The notes under the pieces are model-generated. The model was given only the letters and a program-made list of their open reading frames with translations. It ran no database searches and had not been told where the DNA came from. Made by a program: the position numbers and the translations under genes. From NCBI RefSeq assembly GCF_026627425.1, contig NZ_JAPNLH010000007.1, positions 1 through 64,000 on the forward strand: a stretch of 64,000 nt of DNA, read 5' to 3'. This DNA is from Arthrobacter endolithicus. GTDB taxonomy: Bacteria; Actinomycetota; Actinomycetes; Actinomycetales; Micrococcaceae. Below, one piece after another: positions 1 to 10,424 of this stretch; the first letter of the stretch is position 1; each line of letters begins with the position of its first letter.

Positions 1-60
1 ACAACGACATCCCATAGTCCATCCCTCCAGCACACCAAAGCACCCGACCATGCACCAGAG

Positions 61-109
61 ATTTCGCGAGCACATCCCAAATGCGGCACGCACCCCATTT
101 CGCGAGCAC
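61..109. repeat. Short direct repeat ATTTCGCGAGCAC upstream of first gene
   Basis: A 13-bp sequence, ATTTCGCGAGCAC, occurs at 61-73 and again at 97-109, 36 bp apart, in the otherwise gene-free first 167 bases. The repeat is perfect. It lies just upstream of the VOC-family gene, so it could be a pair of regulator sites or the trace of a small duplication. The sequence does not decide between these. Confidence 0.4.
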
Positions 110-167
110 TTTAGCTGAGTCTCGTCGCACCCTTGCGTCCTTTGGAGAACGTGCCGAGAATACAGTC

Positions 168-536
168 ATGACCAGCCGACTTGCCACCATAGCCATTGAT
201 GCCCAGGACATCCGCAGGATCGCCGCCTTCTGGTGCGAGGTGCTGGGCTGGAAGATTATCGAGGAAGACGCCGGCGGCATTAGCATCGCGGCCCAGGACG
301 GCTCCGGACTGTCAATCGATGTTCTGCATGTCCCGGAGAGCAAGGGCATCAAAAACCGCCTGCATTTTGATCTTCGGGCGGAAGATGCGACGACGTCCCA
401 GGAGTTGGATCGGCTGCTTGCGCTGGGAGCCAGCCGGACCGACGTCGGGCAGGGCCCGGATGTGACTAGGGTGGTGCTTGCAGATCCGGAGGGGAACGAA
501 TTCTGCCTATTATCCCGCTCTGTTCAGGAGCTGTGA
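168..536 (+). CDS. VOC-family (glyoxalase/bleomycin-resistance fold) protein
   Basis: A 122-residue protein of the vicinal-oxygen-chelate fold. Recognisable features are the opening beta strand (residues 4-10), the FWCEVLGW segment around residue 22 that is typical of one VOC module, an H-F-D-L strand near residue 68, and the closing D-P-E-G-N-E-F strand near residue 110. Members bind small ligands or metals, and the substrate cannot be read from this sequence. An open frame extends upstream to 81, but I chose the ATG at 168 because the conserved fold begins there and the upstream codons look unlike protein. The gene stands alone, ahead of a two-gene sugar-metabolism pair. A second VOC gene lies at 14772. 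Confidence 0.8.
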   Translation: MTSRLATIAIDAQDIRRIAAFWCEVLGWKIIEEDAGGISIAAQDGSGLSIDVLHVPESKGIKNRLHFDLRAEDATTSQELDRLLALGASRTDVGQGPDVTRVVLADPEGNEFCLLSRSVQEL

Positions 537-612
537 GCGGTTCCCGCGCCACGGCGCCCGTTTTTCAGCGCTGGGCAGCCAAGCCGTGGCCAACCAGCAA
601 AGGAGTAACTAA

Positions 613-1584
613 ATGCGGATCGGAATAATCGGCGCGGGAGCGGTGGCTCGTTATCACGCCGCGGCAGCTGCCCGGATACCGGAAATGAAATTAACAGCTG
701 TTTGCGATCTGCTGTTGGAGTCGGCTGCCGCGGTAGCCGGGCCCAGTGGTGCCGCGGTGTTCACCGATTACATTGCCCTCTTGGACAGCGGATTGGTTGA
801 CTCGGTGATAGTGAATACCCCGCACGGCCTGCACCGGCAAATGGTGGTGGCTGCAGCGGACCGCGGGCTGGACGTGCTGGTCGAAAAACCGATGGCCACC
901 ACTGTGGCGGACTGTAATGCCATGGCCGCCGTATGCAGGGCGGCCGGCGTGACGCTTCTCGTGGGACAAATTCAGCATTTCCTGCCGGAGAAATTGGCCG
1001 TGCAACGCGCCTTGGCTGCGGGGGAGCTCGGTGAGGTGCTGATGATTCATGACTTTCGGAGTACCGATTACCGACCCGGTCACCGTTCGGCGTGGTTTTT
1101 TGACCGCGCGATGTCCGGTGGTGGTGCGTTCATGAACATCGGCGGCCACTGCCTGGACCGTTCCCTTTGGTTTGGCGGAGCCCCTGCCATCTCTGTGCAC
1201 GCGCGCACGCTTAATCGCTTTGACGCACCTGTGGAAACGGACGGCGACATGGAGCTCTGCCTGGCAAACGGCGTGGCGGTGTCCATCGGGATTGTCTCCG
1301 ATATGCCGCGCCATGTTGATGAGATCAGGGTGGTCTGCGACCGCGGCCTAATAATTGCCGATCCCCGCAAGGGGACCTTCCTGCAGCGCGATGGGCGAAC
1401 CACCATCTTGCATGAGTCAGGGCCCGAGGACATTGAGACCGGCTTCCTGTTCCAACTGCAGGAGTTCGCGGCGGTAGTGGCAGGGGCGCCCCCTGAGGTC
1501 AGCCTCACGCACGCCCGACACATAGTGCAGGTGATTCTGGCCGCCTACGATTCAGCGCTTACGGGCACCGCGGTTGCGCTATAA
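613..1584 (+). CDS. Gfo/Idh/MocA-family NAD(P)-dependent oxidoreductase
   Basis: A 323-residue cytoplasmic dehydrogenase. An N-terminal Rossmann domain opens with G-I-I-G-A-G-A-V-A at residues 4-12, and the family signature E-K-P-M-A near residues 94-98 supplies the catalytic lysine. The C-terminal half is the usual beta-sheet substrate domain, with a G-H-C-L-D metal- or substrate-site stretch near residue 180. Such enzymes oxidise or reduce sugars, inositols and sugar derivatives, and the substrate here is unknown. A strong AAGGAG ribosome site precedes the ATG. A sugar-isomerase-like gene follows 50 bp downstream, so the pair probably forms a small carbohydrate catabolic operon. Confidence 0.85.
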   Translation: MRIGIIGAGAVARYHAAAAARIPEMKLTAVCDLLLESAAAVAGPSGAAVFTDYIALLDSGLVDSVIVNTPHGLHRQMVVAAADRGLDVLVEKPMATTVADCNAMAAVCRAAGVTLLVGQIQHFLPEKLAVQRALAAGELGEVLMIHDFRSTDYRPGHRSAWFFDRAMSGGGAFMNIGGHCLDRSLWFGGAPAISVHARTLNRFDAPVETDGDMELCLANGVAVSIGIVSDMPRHVDEIRVVCDRGLIIADPRKGTFLQRDGRTTILHESGPEDIETGFLFQLQEFAAVVAGAPPEVSLTHARHIVQVILAAYDSALTGTAVAL

Positions 1585-1634
1585 AGTGGGCGCAGATGCA
1601 CTCGGCGCCAGCGGCCAAGGCCGGAAGGAATTGT

Positions 1635-2504
1635 ATGCGATTGGCATTTTCCACCCTGGGAGCGCCCGACGCTTCCGTATCGCAATTGCTCCACTGGGCG
1701 CGGCGGTTTGGCGTCCGTGGGCTTGAGATACGGGTGGACGACGGCGGCATAGCGCCTTTGGGGCTGTCCGCGGCCGGGCGCGCGGTGCTTCGGCAGGCAC
1801 TTGAGGATGCTGGGGTGGAAGTGTTGGCGCTGGCGAGCTACGTCCGGATCTGTGCGCCGGGACCGGATCAGGACGTCCTGGCTGGCCTACGGGAGAACCT
1901 GCAGCTGGCAGCGGATTTGGGGGCGGCAGGGATGCGCGTTTTCCCCGGCGCAGGGGTCGATCCCTTGGCGACGGCGGACATGTCGGGCTTCGATGGTGCA
2001 GGTGCCCGGCGGCTTTCGGCGGTGCTGGGCGAGGCCCGCCAGATGGGGGTCCGGCTGCTGCTGGAGACGCACGATTCACACCCCCGGGGAGCGGATGTGG
2101 TGCGTATAGTGGCGCTGGTTGATGACCAGGGGGCGGATTTGGCCGCGGTTGCGGCCGACGCCGAACCAGACCCGTCCGGCGTCGGCATCATCTGGGATGT
2201 GCTGCACCCGTGGCGCTATGGAGAGGCCCCGGAGGAGACGGCGCGGCACGTTGCACCGTACTTCGCCTACCCCCAGTTCAAGGACGCACACATCGGCTCC
2301 GCGCCGACGGATGTCACGCTCCGGCTGCCGGGGCAGGGCAGCGTTCCGCTGCGGGAAATGGCGCGGCTGGCCATTGCCATGTCGGCAGCGCAGGGCAACG
2401 GCGATCCGTGGTTCTCGCTGGAATGGGAGAAGGCCTGGCACCCGGAGCTGCCTGACCTTCCGGAAGCCTTGGCAGCCCTGCAGCAGGTACTGGCAGCGGA
2501 CTAG
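1635..2504 (+). CDS. Sugar phosphate isomerase/epimerase-like TIM-barrel protein
   Basis: A 289-residue AP-endonuclease-2/xylose-isomerase-like TIM barrel. Metal-site regions are visible: L-L-L-E-T-H-D near residue 145, I-I-W-D-V-L-H-P near residue 185, F-K-D-A-H near residue 212, and a terminal S-L-E-W-E strand. The ATG at 1635 is preceded by GGAAGGAA at 1623-1630, so I prefer it to the in-frame ATG at 1596. It follows the Gfo/Idh/MocA oxidoreductase on the same strand, a common pairing in inositol and rare-sugar pathways. The actual substrate is not evident. Confidence 0.8.
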   Translation: MRLAFSTLGAPDASVSQLLHWARRFGVRGLEIRVDDGGIAPLGLSAAGRAVLRQALEDAGVEVLALASYVRICAPGPDQDVLAGLRENLQLAADLGAAGMRVFPGAGVDPLATADMSGFDGAGARRLSAVLGEARQMGVRLLLETHDSHPRGADVVRIVALVDDQGADLAAVAADAEPDPSGVGIIWDVLHPWRYGEAPEETARHVAPYFAYPQFKDAHIGSAPTDVTLRLPGQGSVPLREMARLAIAMSAAQGNGDPWFSLEWEKAWHPELPDLPEALAALQQVLAAD

Positions 2505-2553
2505 ATCACGGAATCAAAGCCGCAGGACTCGACGCGCAGGGATGCGCAGCCGC

Positions 2554-3429
2554 TCATGGCTTGCGGGCGAAGATCTCCACGGGGGCCAGGACGCCAGCGC
2601 GGAACGCTGCCAGCAGATTGGCCATCCGCGGCGGCCCATCCGGTCCCAGGACGAGCAGCGGGCCGAGCTGCGACGGACCCTTTTCCGCAGTCCGCGCCTG
2701 TCCGCGCTCCATAAAAGCGATGCCAAATTCGCGGCAGTTCCGCTCCGAGTCGACCGCAAAGCCTGCCGCTTCCAACCCCTCGGAATATTCCAACGGCGTC
2801 CTGACGAAGGAGTCGGCCGGCACCGTGCACCACGGCAGCGGGAAGGTGGGTTCGTCGTCGCTCATCCGCATCACGTCGTAGACGGCGAAAACGCCGCCGG
2901 GCTTGAGGACACGGAAAACCTCGGCGAACAGCGCAGCCTTTTCATCGATGTTCATCCCGACATGCAGCATGGTGGCGACGTCAAATTCGTCGGCGCCAAA
3001 CGGCAGCGCCAGCGCGCTGCCCTGGCTGAAGGTCACCTGTCCGCTGAGCCCGGTCCGCTCGGTCAGTGATCGGGCGACCTGGACAAATTCCGGGGTTAGG
3101 TCGACGCCGTCGACCTTTGCCCCAAAACGCTGCGCAAACAGGCGGGCGGGGCCGCCGATGCCGCTGCCCACGTCGAGCACGCGGGAATCGCTGTGGATGC
3201 CGGCGCCGCGGGCCAGATCCTCGGTGGACTTGATGCCGCCAATGTGGAATTCATCGGCACCGGCGAGGTCGTCCTGGTGCAGGTGGTCCGGGTCACGGCC
3301 CTCGGTCTGCAGGGCCTGAAGAAGCCGCTCCTGCAGATCCCCGCGCGAGTAGTGTTTGACAACATTGGCTTCCGTATCCACGACGATCTCCTTGTCCCCG
3401 AACCTGTTCTGCACGCCGAACAAATTCAT
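2554..3429 (-). CDS. SAM-dependent class I methyltransferase
   Basis: A 291-residue methyltransferase. Motif I (VLDVGSGIGGPARLF) lies near residue 86, followed by the acidic loop V-D-G-V-D-L-T near residue 108 and F-D-V-A-T-M-L-H near residue 150. The overall layout resembles the sarcosine/dimethylglycine N-methyltransferase and UbiE groups of small-molecule methyltransferases. That would make a betaine-synthesis role conceivable, but homology at this level cannot fix the acceptor. I used the ATG at 3429; a GTG at 3444 is an alternative. Its 3' end faces the sugar-isomerase gene (convergent, 49 bp apart). Confidence 0.75.
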   Translation of the reverse strand: MNLFGVQNRFGDKEIVVDTEANVVKHYSRGDLQERLLQALQTEGRDPDHLHQDDLAGADEFHIGGIKSTEDLARGAGIHSDSRVLDVGSGIGGPARLFAQRFGAKVDGVDLTPEFVQVARSLTERTGLSGQVTFSQGSALALPFGADEFDVATMLHVGMNIDEKAALFAEVFRVLKPGGVFAVYDVMRMSDDEPTFPLPWCTVPADSFVRTPLEYSEGLEAAGFAVDSERNCREFGIAFMERGQARTAEKGPSQLGPLLVLGPDGPPRMANLLAAFRAGVLAPVEIFARKP

Positions 3430-3514
3430 GTCGAATAACAGCACGCCTGAGAACTAAATAATGAGCCGATCATACGCCCGGTTGCCCGGGCGGCGTCCCC
3501 TCCAACCGGCAGCT

Positions 3515-5161
3515 CTATCCGGTCGTGGCGATGTCCTTGGCGTCCAGAATTCGGTAGGCGTATCCCTGCTCCGCCAGGAAGCGCTGGCGCTTGGCCGCAA
3601 AGTCCTGATCCAAGGTGTCCCGTGCCACCAGGGTGTAGAACCGAGCTGAGCGCCCGTCAGCCTTGGGTCGAAGCAGCCGGCCAAGCCGCTGCGCTTCCTC
3701 CTGCCGGGATCCGAAGGAGCCGGAGACCTGAATCGCCACGGACGCCTCGGGCAGGTCGATGGAAAAGTTTGCTACCTTCGAGACCACCAGGGTATGGATG
3801 GTCCCGTTCCGAAACTCGCCGAAGAGCCGCTGCCGTTCCTTAACGCTTGTCTCCCCCTTGATGACCGGGGCGCCAAGGCGTTCGGCAATTTCATCGAGCT
3901 GATCGATATACTGCCCGATCACCAGCAGTTGCTCACCCTGATGGGTCTTGACCAGCCGCTCCACCACGGCGGTCTTGGTTTCGCTGGTGGCGCAGAGTCG
4001 GTATTTGTCCCCGTCATCGGCCATTGCGTAGGCCATCCGTTCGTCGCGGGGCAGATCCACCCGCACCTCCACGCAATCCGCCGGCGCGATGTATCCCTGC
4101 GCCTCGATGTCCTTCCATGGGGCGTCGTAGCGTTTGGGTCCTATCAGCGAGAAAACTTCGCCTTCCCGGCCATCCTCCCGGACCAGCGTCGCCGTGAGTC
4201 CGAGCCGCCGTCGTGCCTGCAGATCCGCCGTCATCCGGAAGATCGGCGCCGGCAGCAGGTGCACCTCGTCGTAGATGATCAGACCCCAGTTATTGGCATC
4301 CAGTAGTTCCAGGTGCGGGTAAAGGCCGCCGCGCCGCATGGTCAGGACCTGATAGGTGGCAATGGTGACCGGCCGGACCTCCTTGACGGCGCCGGAATAT
4401 TCCCCGATTTCCGCCTCCGTGAGACTCGTCCGCTTGAGCAGCTCTTCCTTCCACTGCCGCGCAGACACGGTGTTGGTGACCAGAATCAGGGTGGTGGTGC
4501 CGCTGACCGCCATCGCCGCAGCGCCCACCAGCGTCTTGCCAGCCCCGCAGGGAAGGACGACGACGCCGGAACCGCCGGCCCAAAAGTTCTCCACCGCGAG
4601 CTGCTGGTACGGCCGCAGCTTCCAATCCTCCTCCAACAGCGCGACGGGATGCGGGGTCCCGTCAACATAGCCGGCCAGATCCTCCGCCGGCCAACCGATC
4701 TTGAGCAGGAGCTGCTTGAGCGCACCGCGTGCGGACGCATGGACGACGACGGTCATCGGGTCAATGCGCGGGCCGAGGAGCGGCTCAATTTTCTTGGCCC
4801 GAATGACCTCTTCGAGAACCGGAAAGTCATCGGTGCGCAGCACCAAACCGTGTACCGGGTCCTTTTCCAGACGGAGCCGGCCGTACCGCGACATGGTCTC
4901 TGCGACGTCAATCAGCAGGGCATGCGGCACCGGGAAGCGGGAGTACTTCAGCAAGGTGTCCAGAACCTGCTCGGCGTCAAGCCCGGCGGCGCGCGCGTTC
5001 CACAGGCCCAACGGCGTCAACCGGTAGCTGTGCATGTGCTCCGGGGCACGTTCCAGTTCCGCAAACGCCGCGATCGCGTGCCTGGCCTCGGTGGCCTGCG
5101 GATGATCCACTTCCAGGAGTATGGTCTTGTCGCTCTGCACAATCAGCGGCCCGTCGGTCAT
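3515..5161 (-). CDS. XPB-type 3'-5' DNA repair helicase
   Basis: A 548-residue superfamily-2 helicase of the bacterial XPB family, close to the usual length. Visible motifs are Walker A L-P-C-G-A-G-K-T near residue 204, the D-E-V-H box near residue 297, L-G-L-T-A-T-L-V-R-E-D-G (motif III plus the RED element typical of XPB) near residue 320, and Q-E-E-A-Q-R-L-G-R-L-L-R-P near residue 488. The N-terminal 170 residues match the damage-recognition-like region. It overlaps the upstream helicase-associated gene by one base (TAATG), so the two are translationally coupled. The role is inferred to be DNA unwinding during repair or transcription-linked processes. Confidence 0.92.
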   Translation of the reverse strand: MTDGPLIVQSDKTILLEVDHPQATEARHAIAAFAELERAPEHMHSYRLTPLGLWNARAAGLDAEQVLDTLLKYSRFPVPHALLIDVAETMSRYGRLRLEKDPVHGLVLRTDDFPVLEEVIRAKKIEPLLGPRIDPMTVVVHASARGALKQLLLKIGWPAEDLAGYVDGTPHPVALLEEDWKLRPYQQLAVENFWAGGSGVVVLPCGAGKTLVGAAAMAVSGTTTLILVTNTVSARQWKEELLKRTSLTEAEIGEYSGAVKEVRPVTIATYQVLTMRRGGLYPHLELLDANNWGLIIYDEVHLLPAPIFRMTADLQARRRLGLTATLVREDGREGEVFSLIGPKRYDAPWKDIEAQGYIAPADCVEVRVDLPRDERMAYAMADDGDKYRLCATSETKTAVVERLVKTHQGEQLLVIGQYIDQLDEIAERLGAPVIKGETSVKERQRLFGEFRNGTIHTLVVSKVANFSIDLPEASVAIQVSGSFGSRQEEAQRLGRLLRPKADGRSARFYTLVARDTLDQDFAAKRQRFLAEQGYAYRILDAKDIATTG

Positions 5162-7593
5162 TACGTTGCCCTTTTCTCGTCCGTCTCATCCGCCAGCTCA
5201 ACGTCCATCACCCGGTGAATCGAGACCACGCGCTCAATCTCACGATCCGGATCGTAGACCCGCACCCGGCCACCAGTGACCGAGAGCGGCACCAGCACCT
5301 GCTGGTCATGGTTGCCGTTGCTGTCCACAATTGAAATATTCACGGACTTCTTCAACCGGATGGCCTGACGCAATATTTCCAGCCCCAGCTGGGGAGCGGT
5401 TTCTGTGCCGGCTGGAGCCCACGATGGTTTGCTCCGCAATGCCGAGAGCTGGGCGGCAATTTCCGCCTCGGCCGGGTCTTCCCCGCCGGTACTGCTCGGG
5501 ACCGGGCCGGACGCCCGGACCACAGATGGACCGGTCTTTGGCACTTTCACCACGCCGCCGTCGGCCTCGGTAAGGGCCGGGGACATGCCTACTGCGCGCA
5601 GCGCTGCGGCTGACTCGCGCGCCCCTACTCTGGAAATCAGAACGGTGGGGGCCAGCGGAACCAGGCCAAGGTGCTTGAGCGCGGGCAGCTGCGTCAGTTC
5701 CCGAAGCATGGCGTCATCCTCGCTCTGCACAAAGCTGACAGCCGGCCCCACGCGCAGCCTGCCGTGCCGGGCGGCAGTATCCTCCACTAGATAGCGCAGC
5801 GGCTGTGGAATGTCGGTTGCCGAATGCCGGCCCAGGAAATCGAGAATCCGCACGGCGTCCTGCCCGGAGTCCAGAGCGCGCCGGATCGAGGCCGGGCTGA
5901 ACCGGTAAATGGTGGCTGGCCCCTGCCCCTCCGCCTCGGCCAGCAGGTTCAGCTCCGCCGTCAGCTCCGGAGAGAGATACCCGGGGGCGACGGCGGTCAG
6001 ATCGGCCTGCAGCAAGACGTGCGTGAGCGGTTGCGGCAGCGCAGCGCGCAGCATGCCCACGGCTTTTTCCGGGGTACCGGCTGCGACGGCGTGTCCCACC
6101 TTGGTGAGCGATCCGGAACCTGTCAGGCCGAGCAGTTCCGACTCGCGCAAAAAGCCCGGCAGGAGACGGCGGAGCCGCCGGGCCAACCGGGGTCGCCGCC
6201 ATTGGAAGCGGGCCAGGATGGCGGCCTCACCGAGCACGGGGGCGGTATCAGGACCACCGGCATCTTCGGCGCTGAGCTCGGCCATGACGAAGAGCGTCTG
6301 CTTGCGCAGCACAGGAGCATCGGGGCGGTGGGCCTCTGCGGCCAGCGCATTGATCGGTCCGGCTCCGCCGACTGCGCCGGAGCTCCGTGCAGCCGACTGG
6401 CTGGCAAGGAATGGTGCGCGGTCCGCCGCGAGCCAGGATGTTGCCAGCCAGAGCCACTGCTGCTCCCGGGGCAGTTGCTGCCAGCCGGTCGTCGACGGTT
6501 GCCATCGGGATGTGTCAACGTCCAGGACCAGCAACGATGACAGCGCTGCCAGTTCCAAGAGCTGCGTGGTCAGTTCCGTGTCCACCCGCAGGGCATCGGC
6601 CAATCTGCGTATTTCACGCACCCCCACCCCACCCGCGCGGAGAGTGGCCAGCGGGGTGTCCCGGATCTGCGTGAGCAATTCTGTCTCAAGCCGCAGCAGC
6701 TCCGCAATAGCCCCCAACGCCGCGTTGGTGCGCAGCGAGGCCCTGGTCCGTTGGAGCTCCGCGGCGGGCGGGGTGGCGGTAAAGTCCCGGATCATGACGC
6801 GCCCGCGGAGCACAATGGCAACATCCGACGGCAGCTCTACATGCTCGTTATCCAGCGGGATCAACAGTCCTCGGGCCAGCAACCAATCCACCGGTGTTGC
6901 GTCCGCTGCCTCCGGCCGGACGGCTCGCTGGGCATTCTCAACGGCCCCCATCGCTCCCGTGCTGAAGCGTGCGAGCATGGCCGCCGTGGTCTCCGGAGCG
7001 GACGCTAAGAGCTGATCGAGCAGACCGGGAGCGTTCACCCATGACTGCATCGCCAGCGCGGCTTCCAGCGCAGTGGAAGCAGAACCGACGCCGGCCCCGA
7101 ACCGATGCAGGGCTTGAACGGTCTGCAGCAGGCGAGCCCCGACCAAGGGCTGCGTGCGCACCAGCTCAGGGTAACTGCGGCCCAGTCCGGCCGGGTGCAG
7201 TCCGATCACATCCTTCAGGCTGCTGACGGCCAGGTAACCGCCGGATCCGGCTGGATCCCTGTACAGCAGCCCACGCGCGTGCAGCTCCTTGAGAATTACC
7301 TCAATCACGGCCAGCGTGCTGCCTGCGATCAGTGGTTTGAGCGATCCGGCGCGGGCACTTTGCCCCAGATCCTCGTTGGTAGTCAGGTGCAGTACTTCCA
7401 GCACCTGCAGCTGCGGCTTATTCAGCGCATCCAGGGCCCGGGCAACGCTGACTCTGGCACAGGCACGCGCAGCGAGGGCGGCAAAATCCGGTACCGGGGG
7501 CGAAATTAAATCCGGCCGGGCATCGAAGAGCGAGCGCAAGGACTTGTCGCTTCGCGCCGCCAGTTCCGCCGTCAGAATCCTAATTGAGGACAT
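5161..7593 (-). CDS. Helicase-associated domain protein, partner of XPB
   Basis: An 810-residue protein whose C-terminal part, from about residue 500, corresponds to the helicase-associated XPB/Ssl2-like N-terminal region found in actinobacteria. It ends in an arginine-rich WYL-like segment (V-N-I-S-I-V-D-S-N-G-N-H near residue 750, then R-V-Y-D-P-D-R-E-I near residue 780). No Walker motifs are present, so it is unlikely to be an ATPase. It sits immediately upstream of XPB with a one-base overlap, an arrangement conserved in many Actinobacteria. This suggests a DNA-binding or regulatory subunit for the helicase. That role is inference from position. Confidence 0.8.
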   Translation of the reverse strand: MSSIRILTAELAARSDKSLRSLFDARPDLISPPVPDFAALAARACARVSVARALDALNKPQLQVLEVLHLTTNEDLGQSARAGSLKPLIAGSTLAVIEVILKELHARGLLYRDPAGSGGYLAVSSLKDVIGLHPAGLGRSYPELVRTQPLVGARLLQTVQALHRFGAGVGSASTALEAALAMQSWVNAPGLLDQLLASAPETTAAMLARFSTGAMGAVENAQRAVRPEAADATPVDWLLARGLLIPLDNEHVELPSDVAIVLRGRVMIRDFTATPPAAELQRTRASLRTNAALGAIAELLRLETELLTQIRDTPLATLRAGGVGVREIRRLADALRVDTELTTQLLELAALSSLLVLDVDTSRWQPSTTGWQQLPREQQWLWLATSWLAADRAPFLASQSAARSSGAVGGAGPINALAAEAHRPDAPVLRKQTLFVMAELSAEDAGGPDTAPVLGEAAILARFQWRRPRLARRLRRLLPGFLRESELLGLTGSGSLTKVGHAVAAGTPEKAVGMLRAALPQPLTHVLLQADLTAVAPGYLSPELTAELNLLAEAEGQGPATIYRFSPASIRRALDSGQDAVRILDFLGRHSATDIPQPLRYLVEDTAARHGRLRVGPAVSFVQSEDDAMLRELTQLPALKHLGLVPLAPTVLISRVGARESAAALRAVGMSPALTEADGGVVKVPKTGPSVVRASGPVPSSTGGEDPAEAEIAAQLSALRSKPSWAPAGTETAPQLGLEILRQAIRLKKSVNISIVDSNGNHDQQVLVPLSVTGGRVRVYDPDREIERVVSIHRVMDVELADETDEKRAT

Positions 7594-7692
7594 CCCACTA
7601 ACGGTATCGCGGCGTGCCTAATCTAAAGCCGGCGCCCGAGGAAGGGGCGCTGCGCGAACACGCTCCGGTCTGGAAGGAGCCTGTGCGCCGCG

Positions 7693-7947
7693 CTAGAGCT
7701 GGCGCCGGCGGGCAATAGCCCGCAGCAGTGCGGTTCCCAGCAAAATAAAGGCCAGCGGCAGCCCGATCATCGCGATCCAGTCCAGCCCGACCCAGGGCTG
7801 GCCGCCGGCGACTTTGATCAGCAGGACCGCTGCCAGGGAGGCGACGCAGACAATGGCGAGCGCCGCGGCCAGCGCATTGAACACCTGGCGGTTGCGACCG
7901 GAATCCTGTTGCCTACCATCTTTCCGGCTACGGTCATTCTCAGTCAT
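7693..7947 (-). CDS. Small two-helix membrane protein
   Basis: An 84-residue protein with a hydrophilic, Arg/Gln/Asp-rich first 20 residues. Two predicted membrane helices follow (about residues 23-46 and 55-77), then an arginine-rich cytoplasmic tail (R-R-R-Q-L). No catalytic motif is visible and I do not recognise a named family, though short proteins of this layout next to the cold-shock/DUF3027 pair are common in Micrococcaceae. The ATG at 7947 was chosen because the frame upstream of it runs antisense through the cold-shock gene. Confidence 0.65.
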   Translation of the reverse strand: MTENDRSRKDGRQQDSGRNRQVFNALAAALAIVCVASLAAVLLIKVAGGQPWVGLDWIAMIGLPLAFILLGTALLRAIARRRQL

Positions 7948-8160
7948 GCACATAACGCTAACAGCGGACATGGGGTGCGACAAAGCACCGCCTTCGCCCA
8001 AACGCACGGGAGCAGGGGAGCAACAAGCTAATCTAGAGAGAGCAGACCAACACGCCTGACGCTGTCGCGCCCTTTTATGGTTCCCTTTCAGGGTTTCCCG
8101 TAATAAGACGCAGACGGCAACAGGCGCAATTCGAGTACGACGACGAACGAGGTAACCTAA

Positions 8161-8541
8161 GTGCCAACCGGGAAAGTCAAGTGGTATGACAATGAAAAGG
8201 GCTTCGGCTTCCTGACTACCGACGACGGAAAGGAAGTCTTCCTGCACGCCAACGCCCTGCCGGAAGGTGTTTCTGACGTCAAGGTGGGTATGCGGATGGA
8301 GTTCGGCGTCGCCGACGGGCGCAAGGGCGCTCAGGCTTTGGCCGCCCGGATTCTGGACAAGGCCCCTTCCGTAGCGAAGGCCAAACGGATGCCGCCGAAG
8401 GATCTGGCGCCGATTGTGCAGGATCTGGTGAGCATGCTGGAGAAATCTGTCGGCGGGCTCACTAACGGCAAATACCCGGACGGCGATGCGGCCAGGATTG
8501 CAGCCGCGCTGCGCAAGGTCGCCGAAAACTTCGACGCATAA
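8161..8541 (+). CDS. Cold-shock domain protein with C-terminal extension
   Basis: A 126-residue protein. Residues 1-67 form a cold-shock nucleic-acid-binding domain with RNP1-like K-G-F-G-F-L and the opening G-K-V-K-W-Y. The remaining 60 residues are a basic then helical extension, longer than the single-domain proteins of about 67 residues. The start codon is GTG. It probably binds single-stranded RNA or DNA. Its stop overlaps the start of the DUF3027 gene (TAATG), so the two are co-translated. The 213-bp region upstream presumably holds the promoter and 5' leader. Confidence 0.88.
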   Translation: MPTGKVKWYDNEKGFGFLTTDDGKEVFLHANALPEGVSDVKVGMRMEFGVADGRKGAQALAARILDKAPSVAKAKRMPPKDLAPIVQDLVSMLEKSVGGLTNGKYPDGDAARIAAALRKVAENFDA

Positions 8542-9086
8542 TGGACGATTCTTCAACTCCCCAGGCGGCCGACGACCCGGCTGGTGCGGACCAAGCGGAC
8601 GTGCCGATGGCCAAGCGGCCTAAAATCCGCGTCGGCGTCCCGGTCTGGCGCACCGGTAAGCCCGATTCCGTCCTGGCTGCCGCCGTCGATGTAGCGCGCA
8701 ACGCCATCCTTTCAATTGCAGAGGTCCGGCAGATCGGTGTGCATCTGGGAGTCCGCAGCGAGGGCGAACGCGTTGCGACGCACCTTTTTGAGAGCAAAAT
8801 GCCCGGCTACGGCGGCTGGCAGTGGTTCGCGGTCCTCACCCGCGTTTCCCGGTCCAAGACTGTCACCGTAGATGAAATTGGTCTGTTGCCGTCAGCCCAA
8901 TCCGTGCTCGCGCCGGAATGGGTCCCGTGGGCGGATCGCGTGCGGCCAGGGGACGACGACGAGGCCGTCCAGCTCGCCGGCCTTATCACTGCCGAAATAG
9001 ACGCAGTGGCAGCCGATGACGCATCCGAACGTGAGCAGCTGTTGGATCAGGAAGCGGCGGACGCCGAGGCCGACACGCACAACTGA
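8541..9086 (+). CDS. DUF3027 family protein
   Basis: A 181-residue protein. The DUF3027 signature is clear: an F-E-S-K-M-P-G-Y-G-G-W-Q-W block near residue 86, then S-V-L-A-P-E-W-V-P-W and the R-V-R-P-G-D motif near residues 118-138. The family is actinobacterial and has no established function that I know of. A charged tail rich in Glu, Asp and Ala closes the protein. It is coupled to the cold-shock gene by a one-base overlap, so a role in nucleic-acid or stress physiology is conceivable but unproven. Confidence 0.8.
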   Translation: MDDSSTPQAADDPAGADQADVPMAKRPKIRVGVPVWRTGKPDSVLAAAVDVARNAILSIAEVRQIGVHLGVRSEGERVATHLFESKMPGYGGWQWFAVLTRVSRSKTVTVDEIGLLPSAQSVLAPEWVPWADRVRPGDDDEAVQLAGLITAEIDAVAADDASEREQLLDQEAADAEADTHN

Positions 9087-9128
9087 GGCCGGTGTCACTG
9101 GAACCGACGCAGGCCGGCGCGGAACGAC

Positions 9129-10373
<1,245 letters not shown>

Positions 10374-10424
10374 CTAACGTAGAGAGAAACTAATGCAGGC
10401 AGATAGCGCCAGGAGGCTGTTGAC

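Noticed and set aside
7693-8556. A 287-codon minus-strand frame covering the cold-shock gene
   Set aside because: Only its last 84 codons look like a real membrane protein. The rest is antisense to the cold-shock coding region and reflects its third-position GC bias.
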